Assembly (NCBI RefSeq): GCF_036186745.1
Contig: NZ_CP108086.1
Span: 7,440,001 to 7,504,000 of the forward strand
Reading direction: 5' to 3'
DNA: 64,000 nt
Source of the DNA: Microbispora hainanensis
GTDB taxonomy: Bacteria; Actinomycetota; Actinomycetes; Streptosporangiales; Streptosporangiaceae
Shown here: positions 53,645-61,617 of the stretch, in pieces
Layout: each line of letters begins with the position of its first letter
Numbering within the stretch: position 1 is the first letter of the stretch
Translations under genes and position numbers: made by a program
The notes under the pieces: generated by a model
What the model saw: only the letters and a program-made list of their open reading frames with translations
Database searches by the model: none
What the model was told of the DNA's origin: nothing

Positions 53645-53724
53645 GCTCCGCGCCCCTCCACGGCCGAGGCGGCTACCGGGTGGTGTTCCTGGAGGGCGGC
53701 TACGTGGTGCTCGCCCGGCCGTGA
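53645..53724 (+). pseudogene. Possible 3' relic of a membrane protein gene
   Basis: Immediately after the methyltransferase stop, another frame reads GRGGYRVVFLEGGYVVLARP before a TGA. This looks like the C-terminus of DUF2079-type or similar membrane proteins, which often end in a strand pair and LxRP. No start or body is present, so it may be a deletion scar. Low confidence. Confidence 0.25.
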
Positions 53725-53733
53725 CCGGCCGCC

Positions 53734-54477
53734 TCACGCGCGCACGTACGCGTGCGGGGTCGTGCCGAAGGCGTGCTTGAACGACTGGATGAACGCGCTG
53801 GGGCCGCTGTAACCGCACGCGGCGGCCGTCGAGGTCACCGACCGGCCGCCGGCCAGCAGGATGAGCGCGTGATGCAGCCGAAGCTGGGTGCGCCACTGCG
53901 GGAAGCTCATGCCGGTCTCCGCGCGGAACAGCCTGCTGAGCGTGCGTTCCGACGCGCCCACCACCGCGCCCAGCTCGGCGAGCGTACGGCCGTCCGCCGG
54001 ATCGGCCTCCAGGATCGCGGCCACGTCGCGCAGCCGGGGAACGGACGGCGTCGGCAGGCACAGCGGCAGCGCCTCGACCTCGCGGAGCTGGTCGAGCAGC
54101 ACGCGTTCGAGGTTGGCCCGCTGACCCGGCGTCGGCTCGTCGTCGCCGGTCAGGGCGACCACGACCTCCCGCAGCAGAGGCGTGATCGCCATGACCGTGG
54201 GCCGGTCCAGCCGCAGCGGGTTGACCGTCGGGCCGAAGAGCAGCGCCCGCATCTCGGTCGGCCCGTACGCCTCGTGCGCGTGCGCCACTCCCGCCGGGAT
54301 CCACACGCCCCGATGCGGTGGCACCACCCAGTCGCCGATCGGCGTCGAGATCCGCAACACCCCGCGATGCGGATGGATGAGCTGGTGGGAGGCGTGGTCG
54401 TGCCAGTCGATGCGCTGACGGTGGGCCAGCGGCACGCGGGACGCGCCGCCGCCGGAGGGATGGCGGGTTGCCGACAT
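53734..54477 (-). CDS. AraC-family transcriptional regulator with cupin sensor
   Basis: A 247-residue regulator. The N-terminal cupin-like domain is IDWHDHASHQLIHPHRGVLRI with VVPPHRGVWIPAGVAHAHEA. The C-terminal AraC domain has GASERTLSRLFRAETGMSFPQWRTQ and VTSTAAACGYSGPSAFIQSF, two helix-turn-helix units. ATG at 54477 follows a TATTCT box by 8 nt, so it may be leaderless. It is divergent from the MFS gene, its probable target, across 75 bp. The ligand is unknown. Confidence 0.9.
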   Translation of the reverse strand: MSATRHPSGGGASRVPLAHRQRIDWHDHASHQLIHPHRGVLRISTPIGDWVVPPHRGVWIPAGVAHAHEAYGPTEMRALLFGPTVNPLRLDRPTVMAITPLLREVVVALTGDDEPTPGQRANLERVLLDQLREVEALPLCLPTPSVPRLRDVAAILEADPADGRTLAELGAVVGASERTLSRLFRAETGMSFPQWRTQLRLHHALILLAGGRSVTSTAAACGYSGPSAFIQSFKHAFGTTPHAYVRA

Positions 54478-54552
54478 GAATCGGCAGAATATCGCTAGTT
54501 CGCCGCCAGGGTCGTCCGGGATGCTCGACGGAGCCTCTCAAGGAGACGATCA

Positions 54553-55710
54553 GTGACACAGACATCCGTTCAGGCGCCGGCGGCGCGGGCGGCGTCCGCG
54601 TGGCGGCGCATGTGGCTGTGGGCTACGGCGCACGCCGTCGACGACCTCTACCAGGGACTCGTGCCGGCCTGCGTGCCCTACTTCGTGCTCGACCGGCACT
54701 ACGGCTACGTGGCGGCCTCCGGGCTGACGATGGCCGCGGCCCTGGGCAGTTCGATTCCGCAGCCGTTCATCGGCCTGGCCGTCGACCGATTCCGCCTGGG
54801 CTGGCTCGCCGCCGCCGGTGTCGCGCTGGCCGGGCTCGGCCTCGGCCTGTCCGGGCTGGTGGAGCCCTACCCCGTGGTCTGGGCCCTCGTGCTGCTGTCC
54901 GGGCTCGGCGTGGCCATGTTCCACCCGGCGGCGGGCAAGGGGGCCAGAGAGACGGCGGGAGACAGCGCGACGGCGATGAGCGTCTTCGCGGCGGGCGGGA
55001 GCGTCGGCTTCTTCCTCGCGCCCGTGCTGGCCACGCCCGTCCTCATCGCGATGGGCGTCGGCGCCACGGTCCTGTTCATCCCACCGGCCCTGCTCGTCGC
55101 GTTCGCGCTGCTCCGGAACCGGCCCCCGGCCCGGGCGGGCGCGGCGGGCACGCGCGCGGGCACCGACAGGTGGGCGCCGTTCATGGTCCTCACCGGCATC
55201 GAGGTCGTCAGGTCGGTGACGTTCTTCGGCGTGCTCACCTTCATCGAGCTGTTCTGGATCAGGCATCTCGACGCCGGACGCGGCCTCGCGGGCGCGGCCC
55301 TGGCCTGCTTCCTGGTCGGCGGGGTCGCGGGCACCCTCCTCGGGGGACGCCTCGCCGACCGGATGGGACTCGTGCGAACCGTGCAGATCGGCGGCCTGCT
55401 CGCCATACCCGCGCTCGCCGGGCTGCGCCTGCTGCCGGGGCCCTGCCTGCCGATGCTGTTCGCCGTGCTCGCGGGCATCGCGGTCAACATCCCGTTCGCC
55501 GTGCTGGTGAAGCTGGGCCAGGACTACCTGCCCAACCGGCCGGGCACCGCCGCCGGTGTCACGCTCGGGCTCGGCGTGAGCGTCGGCGGGCTCGCCGCGC
55601 CGGTGCTCGGCGTCACGGCGGAGGCGTACGGCCCGCAGGGCGTCTTCACCGTCCTCTGTCTGGTGCCGATCGCGGCCGTGGCACTGGGACTGTTCCTCCC
55701 CCGCAGGTGA
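54553..55710 (+). CDS. MFS transporter (Fsr/fosmidomycin-resistance-like)
   Basis: A 385-residue transporter with twelve helices in two halves. Loop 2-3 carries GLAVDRFRLG, and loop 8-9 has GGRLADRMGLVRTVQIGG, the MFS signature. The opening TAHAVDDLYQGLVPACVPYFV resembles the Fsr fosmidomycin-resistance group. GTG at 54553 has AAGGAG 8 nt upstream. Control by the divergent AraC-type regulator is likely. It probably exports a small drug-like compound; no substrate evidence is available. Confidence 0.87.
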   Translation: MTQTSVQAPAARAASAWRRMWLWATAHAVDDLYQGLVPACVPYFVLDRHYGYVAASGLTMAAALGSSIPQPFIGLAVDRFRLGWLAAAGVALAGLGLGLSGLVEPYPVVWALVLLSGLGVAMFHPAAGKGARETAGDSATAMSVFAAGGSVGFFLAPVLATPVLIAMGVGATVLFIPPALLVAFALLRNRPPARAGAAGTRAGTDRWAPFMVLTGIEVVRSVTFFGVLTFIELFWIRHLDAGRGLAGAALACFLVGGVAGTLLGGRLADRMGLVRTVQIGGLLAIPALAGLRLLPGPCLPMLFAVLAGIAVNIPFAVLVKLGQDYLPNRPGTAAGVTLGLGVSVGGLAAPVLGVTAEAYGPQGVFTVLCLVPIAAVALGLFLPRR

Positions 55711-55717
55711 TTCCTTC

Positions 55718-55765
55718 AGGTGTCCCTGCTCTAGTAGGTGTCCCTGCTCTAGGTGTCCCTGCTCG
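55718..55765 (+). repeat. 15-bp repeat, three copies
   Basis: aggtgtccctgctct occurs at 55718, 55736 and, with a last-base change, 55751. It lies between the MFS gene and the convergent UbiA gene. Confidence 0.8.
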
Positions 55766-55832
55766 GGGTCGTCGCGGTTACGCCCGCCCGCGATCCCAGG
55801 GGGACGCCGGCCGCCTTGCCTGAGCCTCAGCC

Positions 55833-57038
55833 TCAGCCTCCGCTGACGACGCCCGGCGTGGCGGCGAGCAGCAGGACGTCGATCCCGGCCGCACCGATCG
55901 CGGCGGCGAAGGGCGCCGCGGCCACGCGCCGGGCGAGCAGCAGACCGGCCGCGGCGCACGCGGCCACTCCGGCGAACGCGAGCCATCGGGCCGGGCCTGC
56001 CGGTCCCGGAGGCGCGACCACCAGCAGCGCCGACGCGGCCAGCAACGGCAGCGGCAGGACACGCCGCGCTCGGGCGGGGCCGAGACGCTGCGGCCAGCCC
56101 CGCACCCCCGTCGCGACGTCCGTCTCGATGTCGGGCAGCACGTTCGCGAGGTGCGCCGCGCAGCCGAGCAGCGCCGCGGCGAGTACGGCCCACCACGCCG
56201 GGGATGAGACCGGCGGTGAGACCGGCGGGGCGTGGCCGGGCGTTCCGGTCGTCACGAACACCGGCACCGCGCCGAACCCCGCCGCGTACGGCACCCACGA
56301 GGCCGCCGTGCCCTTGAGCCACAGGTTGTAGGCCCAGGCCGCGGCGACGGCGACCAGGTGCGTCACCCCGGCCACCACACCACAGGACAGCGAGAGCGGC
56401 ACGCAGGCCACCAGTGCGGCGAACGCCGCGACGCGCACCGTGCGCGCGGACACCAGACCCGCCACGATCGGCTTGGACGTCCTGCCGGCCCCGGCGTCCC
56501 TGGCGGCGTCCACGGCGTCGTTGCACCAGCCCACGGACAGCTGACCGGTCAGCACGGCGAGAGCGGTCAGCACCGTCCCGGCCGGCCCCCACCCGGCGAC
56601 CGCCACGAGCGCCGTGACCAGCGTCGTCACCGCCGCTGTCGGACCCGGGTGACACGCCCTGGCCAGCCCGGCCACCATACGCGCCACTGCGGCCACTCCC
56701 GCTGACCCGGCCGCGGTAGACGCCACCCCCGCCGCCCTGTTCGTCCTGGCGTCCCTGGTCATCGCGGCAGTTCCGGTCGCCTTGGGATCCCCGGCGGCCC
56801 CTTGGCCCTCGGCAGCCGCCTCGCTCCGGATGCCCTCCATGCCCTCGACACCCTCAGCGCCCTCGACGCTTTCGATGCCCGCGACACTCTCGATGCCCGC
56901 GACACTCTCGGTGCCCGCCGAGGAGGAGGCCGCGCGACGCGCGTCCTGGACCGGCACGGCGGCGCCCGCGCCGCTGCCGGCCGCCGCGTCCTCGGGCAGT
57001 TCCCCTGAACCGGTCACGTTTTGAGCGTAACGGGGCAT
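55833..57038 (-). CDS. UbiA-family prenyltransferase
   Basis: A 401-residue membrane prenyltransferase. The first aspartate-rich motif is [21 protein letters not shown] (core NDAVDAARD) and the second is [15 protein letters not shown]. About eight helices fill residues 110-401. The first 110 residues are unusual for the family: an Ala/Gly-rich stretch with hexapeptide repeats ([24 protein letters not shown]). ATG at 57038 is the longest in-frame start; a start near [12 protein letters not shown] would give a normal size. It is divergent from a type III PKS gene. It likely attaches a prenyl chain to the aromatic product of that PKS. Confidence 0.88.
   Translation of the reverse strand: MPRYAQNVTGSGELPEDAAAGSGAGAAVPVQDARRAASSSAGTESVAGIESVAGIESVEGAEGVEGMEGIRSEAAAEGQGAAGDPKATGTAAMTRDARTNRAAGVASTAAGSAGVAAVARMVAGLARACHPGPTAAVTTLVTALVAVAGWGPAGTVLTALAVLTGQLSVGWCNDAVDAARDAGAGRTSKPIVAGLVSARTVRVAAFAALVACVPLSLSCGVVAGVTHLVAVAAAWAYNLWLKGTAASWVPYAAGFGAVPVFVTTGTPGHAPPVSPPVSSPAWWAVLAAALLGCAAHLANVLPDIETDVATGVRGWPQRLGPARARRVLPLPLLAASALLVVAPPGPAGPARWLAFAGVAACAAAGLLLARRVAAAPFAAAIGAAGIDVLLLAATPGVVSGG
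56830..56920 (-). repeat. 18-bp in-frame repeats in UbiA gene
   Basis: Units such as gacactctcgatgcccgc (18 bp) encode hexapeptides ESVAGI and variants in the N-terminal extension of the prenyltransferase. Confidence 0.7.
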
Positions 57039-57132
57039 CTCCGACAGATCACGATCCGCACCGAAATGTATGCCGAGGCCCCCAACGGGCAAGAGGGAAT
57101 TGTCACGGTTTTCGCCTGCACGAGGATGTGAG

Positions 57133-58200
57133 ATGACGCGGATCGCGGCCGTCCACGGTGTCGTTCCCCCGCATCGCCACTCGCAGGCGGAGATCGCGGA
57201 CGCGCTCGCGCGGGTCTGCCTTCCGCCTGGCGCCGATCGCCGGCTTCTCGACCGGCTGCACGCCGGCGCCCGGGTGGAGCACCGCAACCTGGTGCTGCCG
57301 CTCGACCAGTACGGCAAGCTCGACGGCTTCGGCGCGGCCAACGACCTGTTCATCGAGGCCGCGCTCGACCTGGGCGCGCAGGCCATAACGGGGGCGCTGG
57401 ACGCGGCCGGGCTCACCCCGGCGGACGTCGACATGATCATGTGCACGTCGGTCACCGGCGTCGCCGCGCCGTCGCTGGACGCCAGGCTGGCCAACCGGAT
57501 CGGGCTCCGCCCGGACGTGAAGCGGGTGCCGGTGTTCGGCCTCGGGTGCGTGGCGGGAGCGGCCGGAATCGCCCGGCTGCACGACTACCTGCGCGGCTGG
57601 CCCGGCCACGTGGCCGTGCTGCTCTCGGTCGAGCTGTGCTCCCTCACCTTGCAGCGCGACGACACCTCCACCGCCAACCTCGTGGCAGGCGCCCTGTTCG
57701 GAGACGGCGCCGCCGCCGTGGTCGCGTACGGGGACGAGCGCGAGCCGTTACCGGCGGATGCGGCCGGCCCGACGGTGGTGGGCACGCGCAGCCACCTTTA
57801 TCCCGGCTCGGAACGCGTGATGGGCTGGGACGTCCGCGACACCGGCTTCCGCGTCGTGCTGGACGCCGGGGTGCCCGACGTGGTCCGCACCTATCTGGGC
57901 GACGACGTGCACGGGTTCCTCGCCGACCACGGCCTCACCGCGGACGACATCACCGCCTGGGTCTGCCATCCCGGCGGCCCCAAGGTGCTGGAGGCCGTCG
58001 CGGAGACGCTCGCGCTCCCGGACGGCGCGCTCGACCTCACCTGGCGTTCGCTGGCCACCAACGGGAACCTGTCGTCGTCCTCGGTGCTGCACGTGCTGCG
58101 CGACACCCTCGCGCTGCGGCCCCCGCCGCCGGGCACGCCGGGCATGCTGCTGGCGATGGGCCCGGGGTTCTGCTCCGAACTCGTCCTGCTGCGCTGGTAG
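57133..58200 (+). CDS. Type III polyketide synthase
   Basis: A 355-residue chalcone-synthase-like homodimeric enzyme. The catalytic triad is Cys139 (FGLGCVAGA), His279 ([12 protein letters not shown]) and Asn310 ([11 protein letters not shown]). [18 protein letters not shown] is also conserved. ATG at 57133 has GAGG 8 nt upstream and removes 21 non-family residues. Starter and extender units cannot be read from sequence, but the following ICMT-like and FAD genes recall srs/agq-type phenolic-lipid operons, in which an alkylresorcinol or alkylpyrone is methylated and oxidised. With UbiA divergent, a prenylated product is also possible. Confidence 0.93.
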   Translation: MTRIAAVHGVVPPHRHSQAEIADALARVCLPPGADRRLLDRLHAGARVEHRNLVLPLDQYGKLDGFGAANDLFIEAALDLGAQAITGALDAAGLTPADVDMIMCTSVTGVAAPSLDARLANRIGLRPDVKRVPVFGLGCVAGAAGIARLHDYLRGWPGHVAVLLSVELCSLTLQRDDTSTANLVAGALFGDGAAAVVAYGDEREPLPADAAGPTVVGTRSHLYPGSERVMGWDVRDTGFRVVLDAGVPDVVRTYLGDDVHGFLADHGLTADDITAWVCHPGGPKVLEAVAETLALPDGALDLTWRSLATNGNLSSSSVLHVLRDTLALRPPPPGTPGMLLAMGPGFCSELVLLRW

Positions 58201-58209
58201 GGAGAAGCC

Positions 58210-58800
58210 GTGTCGTCCTGGCCCGTGTCGTCCTGGCCCGTGTCGCCCTGGTATGTGCTGCTCATCGCGCTCGTCGCGGTTGAGCGCCTCGCCGAGCTGG
58301 TCGTCGCCCGCCGCAACGCCCGCTGGAGCCTCGGCCGGGGCGGCGTGGTGTACGGCAGGGGCCACTATCCCTGGATGGTCGCCCTGCACACCGGTCTGCT
58401 GGCCGGATGCCTGCTGGAGGTGTGGCTGGCGGACCGGCCGTTCGTCCCCGGTCTGGGCTGGCCGATGTTCGTGCTGGTCCTGGCCGCGCAGGGGCTGCGG
58501 TGGTGGTGCGTCACCACGCTCGGCCCCCAGTGGAACACGCAGGTCATCGTCGTGCCCGGTCTGCCGCTCGTACGGCGCGGGCCGTACCGGTTCGGGTGGC
58601 TGCGCCACCCCAACTACGTCGCGGTGGCGGTGGAGGGCGCGGCGCTGCCGCTCGTGCACTCCGCCTGGCTGACGGCGCTGGCCTTCACCCTGCTCAACGT
58701 GCCGCTCATGGCCGTACGCCTGCGCTGTGAGAACACCGCCCTCGCCACCGCGGCCACCGGCTCGGCCGCACCCGGCGCAGGGGCGGGGACCGCGGCGTGA
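58210..58800 (+). CDS. Isoprenylcysteine carboxyl methyltransferase-like membrane enzyme
   Basis: A 196-residue membrane methyltransferase of the ICMT/SrsB type. It has four to five helices and the conserved C-terminal SAM region with WNTQVIVVPGLPLVRRGPYRFGWLRHPNYVA, where RHPNY is the signature, and a later Arg-x-x-x-E (RLRCENTAL). It starts with GTG at 58210 after GGGAGAA. The first residues are SSWPV, SSWPV and SPWYV, a 15-bp tandem repeat. It overlaps the next gene by GTGA. A probable O-methyltransferase for the type III PKS product. Confidence 0.88.
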   Translation: MSSWPVSSWPVSPWYVLLIALVAVERLAELVVARRNARWSLGRGGVVYGRGHYPWMVALHTGLLAGCLLEVWLADRPFVPGLGWPMFVLVLAAQGLRWWCVTTLGPQWNTQVIVVPGLPLVRRGPYRFGWLRHPNYVAVAVEGAALPLVHSAWLTALAFTLLNVPLMAVRLRCENTALATAATGSAAPGAGAGTAA

Positions 58801-60107
58801 TCGACCTGCTGGTCGCCGGCGGCGGGCCCGCCGGGCTGGCCACGGCCATCCACGCGGCGCTGGCCGGAATGGAGACGGTCGTCGTCGAACCGCGGACCGG
58901 CCCGGTCGACAAGGCGTGCGGGGAGGGCCTGATGCCTACCGGCGCCGCCGCGCTGGCGGACCTCGGGGTGGAGATGCCGGACGGCAGGCCGTTCCGCGGC
59001 ATCCGCTACGTGGACGGGCCCCACCGGGTGCAGGCGGAGTTCCGGGACGGCCACGGGCTGGGCGTGCGCCGCACGGCCCTGCACGCGGCGCTCGCCCTCC
59101 GCGCCCGGGACCTCGGCGTCCGCCTCGTGCCGGGCCGGGTGGACGCGGTGCACGCCGCTGATGAGGGCGTACGCGCCCGCGTGACAGGCGGCCCGGACCT
59201 GTGCGATCTGGAGCTGTGTGCCCCGGAACTGCGTGCTCCAGAACCGCGTGCTGCAGACTTGGGTGACCCGAAGCCGCGGTGGCCTGAATTGCACGGGTCC
59301 GAGCTGCACGGCCCGGAACTGCACCGGCCCGAACTGCGTGGCCGGGGACCATACGGCCCGGAGTCACGCGGCACGTCGGGTCTGGAGTTCCGTGCCGGAG
59401 AACCGTCCGGCAGGGAACCGTGTGTTCAGGAACCGCGTACGCGGGAACCGTACGGCCGGGAAGCAGGCGTCCGGGAACTGAGCGCGCGGTGGCTGGTCGC
59501 GGCCGACGGGCTGCACTCGCCGATCAGGACGCGGCTCGGGCTCGGCCTGCCGTCCGGCGGCCCCCGCAGATACGGCCTGCGCCGTCACTACCGGGTCGCG
59601 CCGTGGACGGACTTCGTGGAGGTGCACTGGGCGCCCGGCGGCGAGGCGTACGTCACCCCGGTGGGCGACGACCTGATCGGCGTGGCCGTGCTCAGCAGCG
59701 AACGGCGGACCTACGACGAGCACCTGGCGCGGTTCCCCGGCCTGCTCGCCCGGCTGGACGGCCCTCCCGCCACCCCCGTGCGCGGGGCCGGTCCGCTGCG
59801 CCAGCGGGTGCGGCGGCGGGTGGCCGGGCGGGTGCTCCTCGTCGGCGACGCCGCGGGCTACGTCGACGCGCTCACCGGTGAGGGGATCTCGCTCGCGCTG
59901 CTGTCGGCCCACGCGCTGGTCTCATGCCTGCGGGCGGGGCGCCCCGAGGAGTACGAGGCCGCCTGGCGGCGCCTGTCGTGGCGTTCCCGTCTGCTGACGG
60001 CCGCTCTGGTTGGGGCCAGGCGGCATCCTCCCGCGGCCCGGATGATCGTGCCCGCCGCGCGGCGCCTGCCCGTGGTGTTCGGGGCGGCGGTACGGGCGCT
60101 CGCCTGA
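58797..60107 (+). CDS. FAD-dependent oxidoreductase, geranylgeranyl-reductase family
   Basis: A 436-residue flavoprotein. It has GGGPAGLATAIHAALAG for FAD, ACGEGLMPTGAAAL, the FAD-binding RWLVAADGLHSPIRTRLGL, and RVLLVGDAAGYVDALTGEGIS near the C-terminus. Residues about 134-228 are an insertion of degenerate pentapeptides (PELHG, SELHG, PELHR, PELRG and others) within the substrate domain. GTG at 58797 overlaps the methyltransferase stop. In srs-type operons a flavin monooxygenase follows the methyltransferase, but this sequence resembles digeranylgeranyl reductases more. It could hydroxylate the aromatic ring or saturate a prenyl chain. Confidence 0.87.
   Translation: MIDLLVAGGGPAGLATAIHAALAGMETVVVEPRTGPVDKACGEGLMPTGAAALADLGVEMPDGRPFRGIRYVDGPHRVQAEFRDGHGLGVRRTALHAALALRARDLGVRLVPGRVDAVHAADEGVRARVTGGPDLCDLELCAPELRAPEPRAADLGDPKPRWPELHGSELHGPELHRPELRGRGPYGPESRGTSGLEFRAGEPSGREPCVQEPRTREPYGREAGVRELSARWLVAADGLHSPIRTRLGLGLPSGGPRRYGLRRHYRVAPWTDFVEVHWAPGGEAYVTPVGDDLIGVAVLSSERRTYDEHLARFPGLLARLDGPPATPVRGAGPLRQRVRRRVAGRVLLVGDAAGYVDALTGEGISLALLSAHALVSCLRAGRPEEYEAAWRRLSWRSRLLTAALVGARRHPPAARMIVPAARRLPVVFGAAVRALA
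59200..59470 (+). repeat. 15-bp in-frame repeat array in FAD oxidoreductase gene
   Basis: About 16-18 degenerate 15-bp units related to gaactgcacggcccg encode pentapeptides of the PELHG type and interrupt the conserved oxidoreductase between GRVDAVHAADEGV and RWLVAADG. The reading frame stays open. Confidence 0.8.
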
Positions 60108-60348
60108 GCGCCACGCTTTCCACACCTTCCCTCCAAAACGGGCACGGCTCCAGAATTGTTACAGCCGGATTCACAATTCGTGAAGGCCCGTTTTTAGGGC
60201 ACCACCGGATAGCCCTATACGCGACGGCAATAGAACCTACTTCGACATTGACAAAGTAGCCATATTTCGTGACCGGTATGCAAAGATCTGGTGTATGTAC
60301 CGAATGGCGAGGCCGATGTTACGGCAAGGATGACTGGAGGGTCGTCAC

Positions 60349-61071
60349 TTGCCCCACGTGCAGAACGTCGTCCTGCTCACCCTGCTGGCTCTGCTCGGTA
60401 CGCTCCCGATCGCCGCGCTGGTGGTCCTCGCGATGCGCCTGCGCCGGCTGCGCGCCACGCAGGCCGAGGCCGCGCGGCAGGCGGCGGCCGAAGCCCGCGA
60501 GCAGTTCGGCCGTGACGTGCACGACCTCGTGAGCAGCCGCCTGTGGCTGGCCACCCTGCGCAGCGAGCTCGCCTATCGCCTCGCGGACGACGACAGCCCC
60601 CTGCGACCGGCCCTGGCCGACGTGGTGCAGTCGATCCGCCAGGCGTCCGCCGACATCCGCAACGTGACCCGCTCCTTCCGTGACGTCTCGCTCGCCTCGG
60701 AACTGGCCAACGCGCGGGCCGTGCTCAGGGCGTACGGCGCCGGCTGCAGCGTCGAGGCCACCGAGGCGGAGCTGGGCGACGAGATCAGCGCGGTGTTCGC
60801 GATCATGGTGCGGGAGGCGGTGACCAACGTCCTGCGTCACAGCAGGGCGACCCTGTGCACGATCGAGATCGTCGTGCGGGGCGGCATGGCGACGCTCACC
60901 GTCTCCAACAACGGCGTCGATCCCTCCACGCCGCCCGGCGACGGCAGCGGACTGGACAACCTCCGCACCAGAGCGGCGGAGCTCGACGGCGTCGTGGGAA
61001 CGGTCCTCGACCCGGACGGCTGGTTCCGCCTCATCGCCGAGATCCCCTGCAGGCGCGGGGACCGCCGCTGA
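60349..61071 (+). CDS. Orphan sensor histidine kinase (NarL-partner type)
   Basis: A 240-residue kinase. One N-terminal helix (about residues 6-28) leads to a coiled linker and the H-box DVHDLVSSRLWLA with His58. The ATPase has an N-box REAVTNVLRHSRA and G-box DGSGLDNLRTRAAELDG; the middle NNG replaces the usual DNG. There is no sensor domain outside the membrane. TTG at 60349 has GGAGGG about 8 nt upstream. The 240-bp upstream region is AT-rich with a TTGACA at 60248. No response regulator is adjacent. Its location before the lanthionine synthetase suggests control of that cluster or of the PKS operon. Confidence 0.82.
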   Translation: MPHVQNVVLLTLLALLGTLPIAALVVLAMRLRRLRATQAEAARQAAAEAREQFGRDVHDLVSSRLWLATLRSELAYRLADDDSPLRPALADVVQSIRQASADIRNVTRSFRDVSLASELANARAVLRAYGAGCSVEATEAELGDEISAVFAIMVREAVTNVLRHSRATLCTIEIVVRGGMATLTVSNNGVDPSTPPGDGSGLDNLRTRAAELDGVVGTVLDPDGWFRLIAEIPCRRGDRR

Positions 61072-61128
61072 CACAGGCCGCGCTCACCGGCCGGGCGGCC
61101 CGGATCCGAAAGCACGACGTGCCGGCCT

Positions 61129-61322
61129 CCCCACGGCGACGCACCGCTCCGCATAGCAGCGCACAGGTCTACGCATAGCAGCGCGCGGGCCCTCCGCATA
61201 GCCAGGCGCGCCTCCGCATAAGCACGCCCGGGCCTCCACCCGGCGACGCACGGGTCCCGCATAACAACGCGCGGGCGTCCGCGTAGCGAGGCACAGGTCT
61301 CCGCATGCCGACGCTCGGGCCT
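61129..61322 (+). repeat. Degenerate 22-bp tandem repeat array
   Basis: About nine units of 20-23 bp related to ccgcatagcagcgcgcgggcct lie between the kinase gene and the lanthionine synthetase gene. The 61072-61617 interval holds no precursor-peptide-like frame that I can support; the only short frames are not Ser/Thr/Cys-rich. Confidence 0.75.
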
Positions 61323-61521
61323 GCCTGTCCGAACCCTCCACGTGCAGGCAGCGCGCATGCGCGTCGTGGACTTCTGGGCCCAGGCCCTTTATCCCTTCGC
61401 CGACCCGCCGCAGACCTCGGTCAGTGCGTTTGACCAGCCCCTTGACCGAATAGTCCATTAGGCCCCTTGATGACCGCAATGAAAAGCATCACCACCGACC
61501 CATGACGGCGTCACGGTTGTT

Positions 61522-61538
61522 ATGTGCAGATTTCACAT
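61522..61538. promoter_or_regulatory. Inverted repeat upstream of lanthionine synthetase
   Basis: ATGTG-cagattt-CACAT is a perfect 5-bp inverted repeat about 80 nt before the synthetase start, next to a TTGACG at 61546-61551 that may be a -35 box with TTTATT about 20 nt later. It is a candidate regulator site. Confidence 0.35.
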
Positions 61539-61617
61539 GGCGCAGTTGACGGGCGTAACTTGGCCCTTCTCTTTATTTCCGGAATTCTTTGACGTGACCG
61601 GCCTGAGGGGACATCTG

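Noticed and set aside
61084-61517. Short frames tested as lanthipeptide precursors
   Set aside because: None combines a leader-like start with a Ser/Thr/Cys-rich core and a ribosome site; the 11-residue frame at about 61469 is too short.
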